DNA of 6,886 nt from Acidobacteriaceae bacterium (GCA_030040395.1 JASHTU010000068.1:1-6886), one strand, 5' to 3'; shown: positions 1 to 6,461, counted from the first letter of the stretch. Made by a program: numbers and translations. The notes: generated by a model not told the origin, from the letters alone.

Positions 1-153
1 AGAACTCCGTAAGAGTCTTTTCGGAAATCGCGGCGTCGCCCGCCCTAGTCGGGCCGCGGCCGGGGGGCCCCATCCATCCACAGGCGTTGTTTTGAGGGGT
101 GCGCAGGCAGCCGATGAAGACACGAACACCGCTCATTGCCCGCTCTTTGCCCG

Positions 154-182
154 TTGACAAGCATCGCAACGCGTCATACGAT
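154..182 (+). promoter_or_regulatory. Sigma70-type promoter for the aldolase-like gene
   Basis: A perfect TTGACA (154-159) is followed after exactly 17 bases by TACGAT (177-182), which matches four of six positions of TATAAT. The predicted transcript would start near 189 and give a leader of about 100 bases before the ATG at 288. It is the best housekeeping-type promoter upstream of this gene. No operator-like palindrome overlaps it. The promoter is inferred from the motif and spacing only. Confidence 0.6.
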
Positions 183-272
183 GGGTGCACTCGTCGCAGG
201 GCCCGTTCCCGGGATTGAGTTCTTCCCCATCCGGCCTCATTTCCGGCATAACGGATTAAAATCTTTCACCAT

Positions 273-278
273 AGGAGG
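273..278 (+). promoter_or_regulatory. Strong Shine-Dalgarno site for the 288 start
   Basis: AGGAGG lies nine bases before the ATG at 288. It fixes the start at the residue that opens the twin-arginine signal. Confidence 0.8.
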
Positions 279-287
279 ACCCTCTAG

Positions 288-1547
288 ATGCCATCGCGTC
301 GCGAATTCCTATCCGCTTCCACCGGCGCTGCTGTGGGCCTTTTCGCCATCACACGCAGCCGGGCGGAAACCACCTCCGGAACTTGTCTGGCAGACTGCTC
401 CATCACGGAATTTGAGTCGCGCATCGCCCGGGGCGACTTCCGCGGTATGACCAAGGACATCCTGCCCACCCCCTGCATGGTGGTCGACCTGGACATGTTC
501 AAGGCCAACGTCCAGCACGTGGCCGACACGGCCAAAGCCAACGGCATTAATGTTCGCCCCCACGTCAAAGTGCATAAAAGCGTGGACGTCGCCAAACAGC
601 AGATGGCTGCGGGAGCCATCGGCCTCACCTGCGCCACCATCGCCGAAGCCGAGCTTTTCTCGGGTGCGGGCATCAAGGGCGTTCTCTGGACCAAGCAGCC
701 GGTCGGCATAAACAACACCCAGCGGGCCATTGCCCTCTCCAAAAAAGATCCCACGTTTATGTTCGTCGTCGATGACCCGCAGGTGTTCGACTGGGTCAAA
801 GAGGCGGCCGAAGCCCACAAAGCCAAAGTCCGGATGGCGGTTTCGGTGTATGCAGGCATGGCCCGGCAGGGCATCGACTGCGGCCAGCCCGCCGTTGACT
901 TGGCGAAACAAATCGATTCCTGCAAGCACATGCAGTTTGAAGGCTTCATGGCCTACTCCGGAGCCGCCGCCCACACCAAGGGCTTTGAAAACCGGAAACA
1001 GAAGTCCATGGAAGTGCTCGCCGGGGTGCGCGAGACCAAGGATCAGGCGCTGAAAGCCGGCCTGCCCGTGAATATCATGTCCGGTGGCTCGACCGGCACC
1101 TACAACATCGATCATGAGACCGGATTGTCCGAACTGGAGTGCGGCTCCTATGTGTTCATGGACACCGAATATTTCATCGTCGGCGGGCAGGACGGCGATA
1201 TGAAGCGGTACAACGACTTCAAACCGGCGCTGACCATCCTGACCACCGTAGATAGCCAGCACCATCCCAACATCATCACCACCGATTACGGCGCCAAGCC
1301 CTTGGCAAAGCCCACCGACGAGGTCAAGGACATGCCGTGGCTGACCGTTGGCGTCCAGGGCGCGGAATATGGCGCGTTGAAGTGGAACGACGGCGATAAG
1401 TTCCCCAAGCTCGGCGACCGGCTGGAGATTTACTGCACCAACCTCGACCAGAGCACCAACGCTTTCGACCGCTACTTTGTCGCCCAGAACGACAAGATTG
1501 TGGACGTTTGGCCCATCATGGGCCGCGCTGGCGCAGCGCAGCGCTGA
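288..1547 (+). CDS. Tat-exported PLP-dependent D-threonine aldolase / DSD1-like protein
   Basis: This 419-residue protein belongs to the alanine-racemase-fold family that includes D-threonine aldolase and metal-dependent D-serine dehydratase. These enzymes use PLP plus a divalent metal to cleave or dehydrate D-beta-hydroxy amino acids. Residues 1-26 form a twin-arginine signal (SRREFLSAS, hydrophobic run, cleavage near SRA-E), so the folded, cofactor-loaded enzyme is probably exported. The catalytic domain starts near residue 57. RPHVKVHK (90-97) contains the expected PLP lysine, K94. SGGSTGTY (265-272) is the phosphate-binding loop, and GSYVFMD (286-292) is the family motif. The C-terminal metal site is altered: the usual His-x-Asp/Cys pair appears as N385-L-D387, and the upstream family motif DEHG appears as AEYG (359-362). 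Fold and PLP binding look secure. The reaction is uncertain, because the canonical metal ligand His is lost. The C terminus (DVWPIMGR) looks complete. Confidence 0.88.
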   Translation: MPSRREFLSASTGAAVGLFAITRSRAETTSGTCLADCSITEFESRIARGDFRGMTKDILPTPCMVVDLDMFKANVQHVADTAKANGINVRPHVKVHKSVDVAKQQMAAGAIGLTCATIAEAELFSGAGIKGVLWTKQPVGINNTQRAIALSKKDPTFMFVVDDPQVFDWVKEAAEAHKAKVRMAVSVYAGMARQGIDCGQPAVDLAKQIDSCKHMQFEGFMAYSGAAAHTKGFENRKQKSMEVLAGVRETKDQALKAGLPVNIMSGGSTGTYNIDHETGLSELECGSYVFMDTEYFIVGGQDGDMKRYNDFKPALTILTTVDSQHHPNIITTDYGAKPLAKPTDEVKDMPWLTVGVQGAEYGALKWNDGDKFPKLGDRLEIYCTNLDQSTNAFDRYFVAQNDKIVDVWPIMGRAGAAQR

Positions 1548-1549
1548 AA

Positions 1550-1669
1550 AGGCGGCGCACGGCGATCCATGCGCTCAAGCTGTCGCTATATCGCACGCTC
1601 GCCTTGCGCCGCGTCGAGCCCTTGTGGCAAGCGCGCTACGATGACTTCAACCTTTGGACAGCGCCTTAG
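1550..1669 (+). pseudogene. Remnant of a REP-associated (Y1/RAYT-like) transposase
   Basis: One frame directly after the aldolase stop reads about 40 residues and ends at TAG (1667-1669). It contains EPLWQARYDDFNLW. This resembles the conserved block of RAYT/IS200-type Y1 transposases (FWQ-R-YDFN-W) that normally precedes 'KLRYMHRNPV'. The upstream part (HALKLSLYRTLALRR) resembles the helix before that block. There is no start codon, no HUH motif and no catalytic tyrosine, so it is only an internal fragment stopped early. The assignment rests on remembered family motifs and no alignment was run. A chance match is possible because the stretch is short. Confidence 0.55.
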
Positions 1670-1699
1670 GCTGCAGTTCTAAGTCGACGAATCCGAAGC

Positions 1700-1722
1700 G
1701 AGCCGAGGGCTTCAGCCCCTGC
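1700..1722 (+). repeat. REP-like small hairpin
   Basis: GGGCTTCAGCCC (1707-1718) is a perfect short hairpin in a GC-rich setting (CGAGGGCTTCAGCCCCTG). Its position about 40 bases past the RAYT-like fragment fits a REP palindrome, the usual substrate of such transposases. Only one copy is in the window, so its repeat nature is inferred. The rest of 1670-1822 shows no gene; GCCGC/GCGGC near 1757-1783 can also pair but has no trailing T-run. Confidence 0.35.
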
Positions 1723-1822
1723 GTTTGGAATACTGGTTATCTCACCTGGGAGCCCCCCTGATTGCCGCGTCTTTGTTTTTGCGGCTGAGGTCGGAAGCCT
1801 CGATCCCCGAAGGATAGAATTC

Positions 1823-2512
1823 GTGTTCTCGGTAACTCTATCTAATAGAACGAATCCATCCGCAATTCCGCCCCGAGGTCCAATGAGGCCCTTTCATGCA
1901 CCGCGCTGGCCAGTGTTTCTCCTGACCTTGGGAATCCTGATCGCCGTCCCTCCACTGCGGTCGCAGGAAACCATCATCGCCATCCGCCACGGGGAGAAAC
2001 CCGCCGGGGGTCTCGGCCAGCTCACCTGCCAGGGCTTGAACCGCGCCTTAGCCTTGCCCAAGGTGCTGATCCCGCGCTATGGCAAACCCGACTCCCTCTA
2101 CGCGCCCGACCCCGCCGTCGGCGTCAACGACGGAAGCAACCACCCCTATTCGTACGTGCGCCCTCTCATCACGATCGAGCCCACCGCCATCGCGCTCGGC
2201 CTGCCCGTCAATGCGCAAATCGGCTTTAAGGACATTGCCAGGCTGCAATCCGAGTTGACTGCTCCCGCCAATGCCCATGCGCTGATCTTTGTCGCCTGGG
2301 AACATGAGATGCTGAACCGTTTTGCCCAGCAAATGTTGAAGAGCTATGGCGACGACCCGTCCGCTGTTCCCAACTGGCCAGGCTCCGACTACGACCGCAT
2401 TTACATCTTCAAGATCGACTCGAACCATGGCCAGAAGAAGCTCACCTTCAAAATGGAGCAGGAAGGCCTCAATGGCTCCCTGAGCGACGCCTGCCCCGGC
2501 CCCGCTCAGTAA
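1823..2512 (+). CDS. Exported histidine phosphatase family protein
   Basis: The protein belongs to the histidine phosphatase (phosphoglycerate-mutase-like) superfamily, whose members transfer phosphate through a phospho-histidine. RHGEKP (55-60, GTG start numbering) holds the nucleophile H56 with R55 and E58. YVRPLITIEPTA (111-122) looks like the second Arg / T-A segment, and VAWEHEM (157-163) carries the expected second histidine, H161. GLGQLTCQGLNRALALP (63-79) is typical of a secreted subfamily. A hydrophobic segment (VFLLTLGILIAVPPL, 31-45) ending at RSQE is a signal peptide, so it acts outside the cytoplasm. The start is uncertain. GTG at 1823 has GAAGGA eight bases upstream but gives a long N-region. 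ATG at 1883 gives a standard signal peptide but only a weak GAGG four bases away. Substrate unknown. Confidence 0.82.
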   Translation: MFSVTLSNRTNPSAIPPRGPMRPFHAPRWPVFLLTLGILIAVPPLRSQETIIAIRHGEKPAGGLGQLTCQGLNRALALPKVLIPRYGKPDSLYAPDPAVGVNDGSNHPYSYVRPLITIEPTAIALGLPVNAQIGFKDIARLQSELTAPANAHALIFVAWEHEMLNRFAQQMLKSYGDDPSAVPNWPGSDYDRIYIFKIDSNHGQKKLTFKMEQEGLNGSLSDACPGPAQ

Positions 2513-2768
2513 CCGAGCCCGCGAACCCTCGGCCGAGCAGCCCAAATCTCAAGCCGCCATTCCAATGATTCGCCACTTCAAGTCTCGCTTTGGAGACCTG
2601 GGATCGCGTCACCCCTCCCGGCGCGCTGCCGTCCAGAGCGAACTGGATGTGCGTAACCCCAGCCGAAGCTCACACGCTTTGTGCTGAGAAGGGGCATAAT
2701 CACTCCGTAAATCGATTCACGTTTCTTGCCAGCTTACGCCGCCTCCTCAAGGAAGGAAATTTGGGCAT

Positions 2769-2799
2769 TATTTCGCGAAATACTAGGAAAATTCCTAGT
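2769..2799. promoter_or_regulatory. Two abutting palindromes, probable operator
   Basis: TATTTCGCGAAATA (2769-2782) is a perfect 14-base palindrome. It shares its last base with ACTAGGAAAATTCCTAGT (2782-2799), an 8+2+8 perfect inverted repeat. Both are AT-flanked dyads of the size bound by dimeric helix-turn-helix regulators. The second ends about 17 bases before TACGAT (2817-2822), so it occupies the -35 position of a candidate promoter. A T in front gives TACTAGG, loosely like NarL/FixJ-type heptamers, but the cognate protein cannot be named. Confidence 0.55.
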
Positions 2800-2822
2800 T
2801 ACCGGCGCCCGCAGAATACGAT
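2794..2822 (+). promoter_or_regulatory. Candidate activator-type promoter upstream of the 3027 gene
   Basis: TACGAT (2817-2822) is the same -10 hexamer as in the promoter at 154-182. The base positions 17 upstream (CCTAGT, 2794-2799) are a poor -35 but form half of the palindrome at 2782-2799. That arrangement fits a promoter needing a bound activator, or a repressed one. The leader to 3027 would be about 200 bases. Weak evidence. Confidence 0.3.
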
Positions 2823-2823
2823 T

Positions 2824-2852
2824 ACCTTGGTGGTAGCACAGTCACCCAAGGT
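2824..2852 (+). other. Leader stem-loop
   Basis: ACCTTGG (2824-2830) pairs perfectly with CCAAGGT (2846-2852) around a 15-base loop, immediately after the candidate -10 box. There is no T-run behind it, so it is not an intrinsic terminator. It could be an RNA structure at the start of the leader or a DNA dyad. Confidence 0.3.
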
Positions 2853-2982
2853 ACTGCGCTTCCCCCTAGTCGGCAGAAGGTACTGTTATGACAAAGCTTC
2901 ACCGTGTTTTGGCGGTAATTCCTCCTTTAGTCTCCTCGGGCGCAAGAAAATTGGGCCAAAATCCGGGCAAAGCTCTCTCTTC

Positions 2983-3012
2983 GGGTCCTTCCGCGGACTG
3001 CAATTCGGACCC
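2983..3012 (+). other. Hairpin immediately before the ribosome binding site of the 3027 gene
   Basis: GGGTCC (2983-2988) pairs with GGACCC (3007-3012). The Shine-Dalgarno GGAG (3015-3018) begins three bases after the stem. Such placement could affect translation, but no alternative pairing that hides the site was found. Confidence 0.3.
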
Positions 3013-3026
3013 TTGGAGATTAACTT

Positions 3027-3431
3027 ATGCCTTCCATGGAATCTGTTGACTTTAGACTCTATATTCCCATCCAAAAGAGACCTGGAGAAGCCGCCCACCT
3101 ATATTTGTACTATTGTGGTGAATTAGAGGAGCGGGCCGGGCCCTTTTACTCACGTGCGCAGGACCACACGGCCAACGGCGACCTCCAAGGTGGTTTAACG
3201 GCTTATATCATTCCCGCTCCCATCCCCGGCCTCCCAAAATATCGTTGGCGGCTGGACGAGAACACGATCGATGCTCTTTGGACGCGGGAAGCCTTCATAC
3301 ATTTGGAGAAAGCGCAGCATGGCGCGTTGCAAGAGTTCCTGACCCGATGTCTCCACGATGCGATGCTTCATCCCAGCAAACCCTTTCGCGCTGTGTTCAC
3401 ATATTCCGATTCAACTCCCCCGATCCCCTGA
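3027..3431 (+). CDS. Hypothetical protein, 134 residues
   Basis: I do not recognise this protein. The frame opens at ATG with GGAGAT six to twelve bases upstream. The translation has a balanced, soluble composition: an aromatic N-terminal half (LYLYYC 25-30, GLTAYIIPAPIPGLPKYRW 56-74) that could be beta-rich, then a likely helical region (DALWTREAFIHLEKAQHGALQ, 82-102) and a Pro-rich tail. It has no signal peptide, membrane segment, metal-binding cluster or known motif. Codon third positions are less GC-biased in the first third than in the neighbouring genes, so it may be a recent acquisition or a false frame. It is followed after 131 bases by the Crp/Fnr gene, with no overlap and no clear terminator between them. 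Confidence 0.5.
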   Translation: MPSMESVDFRLYIPIQKRPGEAAHLYLYYCGELEERAGPFYSRAQDHTANGDLQGGLTAYIIPAPIPGLPKYRWRLDENTIDALWTREAFIHLEKAQHGALQEFLTRCLHDAMLHPSKPFRAVFTYSDSTPPIP

Positions 3432-3562
3432 CTTGGGCTTATTTTCGTTCCCGGCTTGAGTACAACAAGGGTCGCATCCGCCACCGCGGCTTTGCGGCGC
3501 TTGCTTGCGATTACTCGAAATGACAACGAATCAAAAGCGGAGGAGGTCCGAGATTCAAAACT

Positions 3563-4267
3563 ATGAGCGGCAATCTGAAAAGGAAGCAGGTCCCCGCTTA
3601 TCGGACGGGCGAATTCTTCAACCAACTATCCGGTCCGGCGCTGGCCGACCTGGAGTCGATACTGTTTCCTTCTACCTATCCAGCCCATGCCGTGCTCTTC
3701 GCGGAACAGGACCCCTCAGCGGGGATCGTCGTGGTTCTCGAAGGCGAAGTCGAGCTTTCGGTCAATTCGAGCGACGGCCGGCGGCTGAGCTTCCGCATCG
3801 CCAAGCCGGGCCAAGTGCTGGGATTGACGGCCGCGCTCTCCGGCCGCCCTTATCAAATGACGGCGGAGACGCTCCACCCCAAAAAGGTTGCTTTCGTTTC
3901 GCGCAAGGCATTTCTCCATTTTCTTGCTCTGAATCCTGACGCGTACGAGGCCGTGGCGCGCGAAGCGTCACACAGCTTCAACTTGGCCTTCGAGCAGCTG
4001 CGCACCGTGGGCTTGTCCTCTTCCGTTCCGGAGCGGCTGGCTCGTCTGCTGCTGGCCTGGAGTGAATCGGGCCAGCACAGCAAGGCTGGCGCGCGCTGCC
4101 AAGTCGCGCTAACGCAAGAGGAGATTGGCGAGTTCATCGGGGCCTCGCGCGAAAGCGTCAGCCGCACCCTCAGCGTCTTCAGGAATCGCCGTTTAGTTTC
4201 GCAGCATGGCAACTTGATTGTTATTCCCAGTCGCGATGCTCTGGAACGTTACGCGTGCAGCTGCTGA
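3563..4267 (+). CDS. Crp/Fnr-family transcriptional regulator
   Basis: The 234-residue length and two-domain layout are typical of the family. Residues about 25-115 form the cyclic-nucleotide-binding-like beta-barrel (AGIVVVLEGEVELSV, 53-67, then GQVLGLTAALSGRP, 83-96). A long dimer helix follows, then the winged helix-turn-helix LTQEEIGEFIGASRESVSR (183-201). Recognition-helix residues R196, E197, S200 and R201 fit Crp/Fnr DNA contacts. The phosphate-cassette Arg-Ser/Thr of CRP is absent (YQMTAE at 97-102), so classical cAMP binding is unlikely. There is no N-terminal cysteine cluster, so it is not an FNR-type iron-sulfur oxygen sensor. The effector is unknown. ATG 3563 is the only start after the in-frame stop at 3521. 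The obvious Shine-Dalgarno (AGGAGG, 3541-3546) lies 16 bases away, unusually far. Confidence 0.88.
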   Translation: MSGNLKRKQVPAYRTGEFFNQLSGPALADLESILFPSTYPAHAVLFAEQDPSAGIVVVLEGEVELSVNSSDGRRLSFRIAKPGQVLGLTAALSGRPYQMTAETLHPKKVAFVSRKAFLHFLALNPDAYEAVAREASHSFNLAFEQLRTVGLSSSVPERLARLLLAWSESGQHSKAGARCQVALTQEEIGEFIGASRESVSRTLSVFRNRRLVSQHGNLIVIPSRDALERYACSC

Positions 4268-4506
4268 CTCCGGATGCCTCCCTTCAGGAAGTCAATCTCG
4301 CCACGATTCTTATGCGTGGCCCACCCTTCACGAACCGAACTGGGCGCCGATTCCTTCCGCCGGTGGGCGGCTCACCCTAACTCCATGGGCGGTCCCCCGA
4401 AGTCTCTCCCGCCTCAGCCCGCAATAAAGCAGCGCCACTTCATTCCCTTCAGCATCGCCCCACGGCCATTCTCGGCACACTACCTTATGTTGTGCGCTGA
4501 ATATCC
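4268..4506. other. Gene-free spacer after the Crp/Fnr gene
   Basis: No gene is supported here; overlapping short frames have arbitrary composition. The stretch contains GC-rich dyads: CCGCC/GGCGG (4357-4370, GGTG loop) and GCCCACC (4319-4325) with GGTGGGC (4362-4368). These could form a hairpin but lack a T-run, so they are not a standard terminator. The wording around 4315-4330 (GTGGCCCACCCTTC) resembles intergenic repeats I associate with acidobacterial genomes, which I could not check. Confidence 0.35.
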
Positions 4507-4537
4507 TTGAAACTTCTCAAGCGTTGGGGAGTATAAT
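4507..4537 (+). promoter_or_regulatory. Sigma70-type promoter for the caspase-VWA gene
   Basis: TTGAAA (4507-4512) and a perfect TATAAT (4532-4537) are separated by 19 bases, two more than ideal. The transcript would start near 4544 and give a leader of about 95 bases. This implies that the caspase-VWA gene is transcribed separately from the upstream regulator. No clear operator palindrome overlaps the promoter. Confidence 0.6.
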
Positions 4538-4624
4538 TCCGAAAACCCGAGCGGGCAACACAGAGATCGTGCCCCAGGCGCCTCAGACGGACCCTACGAG
4601 GGCGATGAAACAAACCGCGCACTA

Positions 4625-4629
4625 GAGGG
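4625..4629 (+). promoter_or_regulatory. Ribosome binding site of the caspase-VWA gene
   Basis: GAGGG lies eight bases before ATG 4638, which opens directly into a signal peptide. This supports the chosen start. Confidence 0.6.
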
Positions 4630-4637
4630 CGGATACC

Positions 4638-6440
4638 ATGAAGTGGTCGATCGTATTGGCGTGGCTGCTCAGCTGGGCCTTGGCGCCGGCGCCGCTCCTG
4701 GCGTCGGACCAGTTCTTCAGCCGCAGCTATGCTGTGGTGATCGGGATCGATCATTATCCCCATTTTAGGCAGTTGCGTAATGCAGTGAGCGACGCGCGCG
4801 CCATCGCGGATTATCTTCGCGCCCAGAATTACGACCAGGTCATTACTCTCTACGATCAACAAGCAACCAAGCAGGCGATCATCGCCGCCATGCAGAACCA
4901 GCTCGCGCCCAGGCTGAAAAGCAATGATCGCGTGCTGGTGTTTTTTGCCGGCCACGGCTATACGGAGACGCTGGGCGGCAAAGATCGCGGCTATTTCGTA
5001 CCCTACGATGGCGAGACACAAAGCGCCGGGTACATCTCGATGGAGGAGTTGTTGTCGCTTGCCGATTACATGGGCAATGCTCGCCATCTGCTCTTCATTA
5101 TGGACTCGTGCTATGGCGGGCTGCTCGGAGCGGAGACGCGCGGGAGCCTGGTCAATCCCGACACCCCCGATTACCTCAGCAACGTCGCCGACCGGGTCAC
5201 GCGCCAGGTGCTCACCGCAGGCGGCAAGGGCCAGGAAGTAGTCGACGGCGGATCCAAAGGCCATAGCGTTTTTGTCGATGCCATCCTGGAAGCCCTTGCC
5301 GATGGCAAGGCGGACATGAATCGCAATGGATACATCACCTTCGCCGAACTGTCCGATTACGTGATGCAGCGGGCCTCCAACCGCTATCAGACCCCGTTAG
5401 CCTCCGTCCTCCCGGGGAACCAGGGTGGAGAGTACCTGTTCCGCTCCCCGTTAAGCCGCGCTGCCAGACTCGCTTCCGGAAACGAGTCGGCAAGCGGGGC
5501 GCTGCGCGGCGCCGTGCCGGGAACGGCCGCGTCTGCTAGTGCCACGGCAGCATCGAATGCGGTTACTCCCGCCGGCGCGGGGGAAGGGAAAAACCTGCTC
5601 ACCGCGACCGCCATCAGGAAGATCTCCGTCGCCGTCTTGGACAATCAAGGGCGTCTCATTCCCAATCTGTGGCAAGGCAATTTTCGAGTCTTCGAGGACA
5701 GCGCGCCGCGATCCATCGTTGACTTTCATGAGGGCGGCCCGGCCACGGTGGCCATCCTGATCCAGTTCAACACTCCGCTTCAGCAGTACTCGAGTGCGCT
5801 CATCGGTCTCGCCGGATCTCTGATCGACATTCTGGGCCCGAAGGATTGGATTGCTCTCGCCGTCTTCGATATGCACCCGAAAATCATTACGGACTTCAGT
5901 CTCGACCACGCATCGCTCCACGCCGCGCTCAGCCAACATCTCGGATCTCCCGGCTTCTCCGAAGCGAACCTCTATGATGCGCTCGGCGATTTGGAGAACC
6001 GAATGAAGTCTTTCCCGGGCCAAAAAGCAATTATCGTCTTCACGGACGGAGTTGATACATTCAGCAAGCTGACCCTCGACAAGGTTGTGCCACAGGTCGG
6101 AACGGCGGGCGTTCCCATTTACGCCATCCGATTGGACACGCCGGCCTGGCATTCGGCGAGCAATCAAGCCGACGACATTTTGAGGACGCTGGCTTCACAA
6201 GCGGGAGGCCAGGCATTCTTTCCCGGCAAACCCGAAGAGTTTTCTGCTGCTTTTCGCGCCATCGACGGAGTGCTTCACGGTTATCAGATTTTGTACCAGC
6301 GAACCAGTGAGCAACCGGCGTCGGGCAATTCCAACGTCACTGTCCAGTTGGTAAGTACCCAAAACAGCGAGCCCATGCGAATAGTGGACCAGAGCGGTGC
6401 CGAAATTCAATACCGGGTCGTGGTTACACAGATGCCCTGA
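4638..6440 (+). CDS. Exported caspase-like (C14) protease fused to a VWA-like domain
   Basis: The 600-residue protein has three parts. Residues 1-22 are a Sec signal peptide (APLLA-SD), so it works outside the cytoplasm. Residues about 29-268 are a caspase/metacaspase-fold peptidase: YAVVIGIDHY opens the fold, FFAGHGY gives catalytic H106, and MDSCYGG gives catalytic C158. LTAGGKGQE and KGHSVF (192-212) are typical of bacterial family members. An EF-hand-like loop follows, D226-x-N-x-N-G-Y-I-T-F-x-E237. An Ala/Gly/Ser-rich linker (271-325) leads to a domain like the acidobacterial VWFA-related family (ISVAVLDNQG, NFRVFED, then the VWA core 370-548). The MIDAS motif DxSxS is replaced by QFNTP (376-380) and its threonine is missing (ANLYDA, 443-448). 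TDGVD (469-473) is kept. A protease with intact catalytic residues and a probably metal-free binding domain is inferred; the substrate is unknown. Confidence 0.9.
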   Translation: MKWSIVLAWLLSWALAPAPLLASDQFFSRSYAVVIGIDHYPHFRQLRNAVSDARAIADYLRAQNYDQVITLYDQQATKQAIIAAMQNQLAPRLKSNDRVLVFFAGHGYTETLGGKDRGYFVPYDGETQSAGYISMEELLSLADYMGNARHLLFIMDSCYGGLLGAETRGSLVNPDTPDYLSNVADRVTRQVLTAGGKGQEVVDGGSKGHSVFVDAILEALADGKADMNRNGYITFAELSDYVMQRASNRYQTPLASVLPGNQGGEYLFRSPLSRAARLASGNESASGALRGAVPGTAASASATAASNAVTPAGAGEGKNLLTATAIRKISVAVLDNQGRLIPNLWQGNFRVFEDSAPRSIVDFHEGGPATVAILIQFNTPLQQYSSALIGLAGSLIDILGPKDWIALAVFDMHPKIITDFSLDHASLHAALSQHLGSPGFSEANLYDALGDLENRMKSFPGQKAIIVFTDGVDTFSKLTLDKVVPQVGTAGVPIYAIRLDTPAWHSASNQADDILRTLASQAGGQAFFPGKPEEFSAAFRAIDGVLHGYQILYQRTSEQPASGNSNVTVQLVSTQNSEPMRIVDQSGAEIQYRVVVTQMP

Positions 6441-6461
6441 TGGGCTCCCCGTCCCAGCTTC

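Larger units (their letters stand above)
2513..3026. other. Gene-free region of about 500 bp with palindromes and stem-loops
   Basis: No convincing gene is seen on either strand. A + strand reading frame at 2590-3126 begins at TTG and has a composition unlike a protein (rich in Ser, Arg and Pro, no family motif). Base composition is lower in GC than around it, as expected for regulatory DNA. The stretch holds a perfect 10-bp palindrome CTCGGCCGAG (2528-2537) just after the phosphatase stop, the double palindrome at 2769-2799, a promoter candidate and two stem-loops described separately. No known riboswitch class was recognised. Confidence 0.5.

Noticed and set aside
38..54. GCCCG/CGGGC hairpin near the left edge as a terminator
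   Set aside because: No T-run follows; five-base stems like this are expected by chance in GC-rich DNA.
136..450. Frame of 104 residues on + overlapping the aldolase start
   Set aside because: It overlaps the promoter, leader and Tat signal of the aldolase gene in another frame and has no family-like sequence or ribosome binding site.
284..1265. Long antisense frames opposite the aldolase gene
   Set aside because: They mirror a GC-rich coding strand; the + strand protein has full family motifs.
2048..2545. Antisense 165-residue frame
   Set aside because: Shadow of the histidine phosphatase gene, which carries RHGEKP and the second catalytic His.
2641..2710. CTGAGAAGGGG segment as part of a TPP riboswitch
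   Set aside because: Only the CTGAGA hexamer matches; the other conserved TPP elements are missing.
2590..3126. 178-residue + strand frame in the gene-free leader
   Set aside because: Starts at TTG without a ribosome binding site, has protein-unlike composition and runs across palindromes and into the 3027 gene in another frame.
3245..3523. 92-residue + strand frame between the small gene and the Crp/Fnr gene
   Set aside because: Mostly an alternate-frame reading of the 3027 gene; no recognisable motif.
4605..4625. Six-codon frame (MKQTAH) in the caspase-VWA leader as a leader peptide
   Set aside because: GAGGG sits only two bases from its ATG, and no attenuator structure follows.
4485..6167. 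Large antisense frames opposite the caspase-VWA gene
   Set aside because: The + strand encodes a signal peptide and both catalytic motifs; the antisense frames have none.
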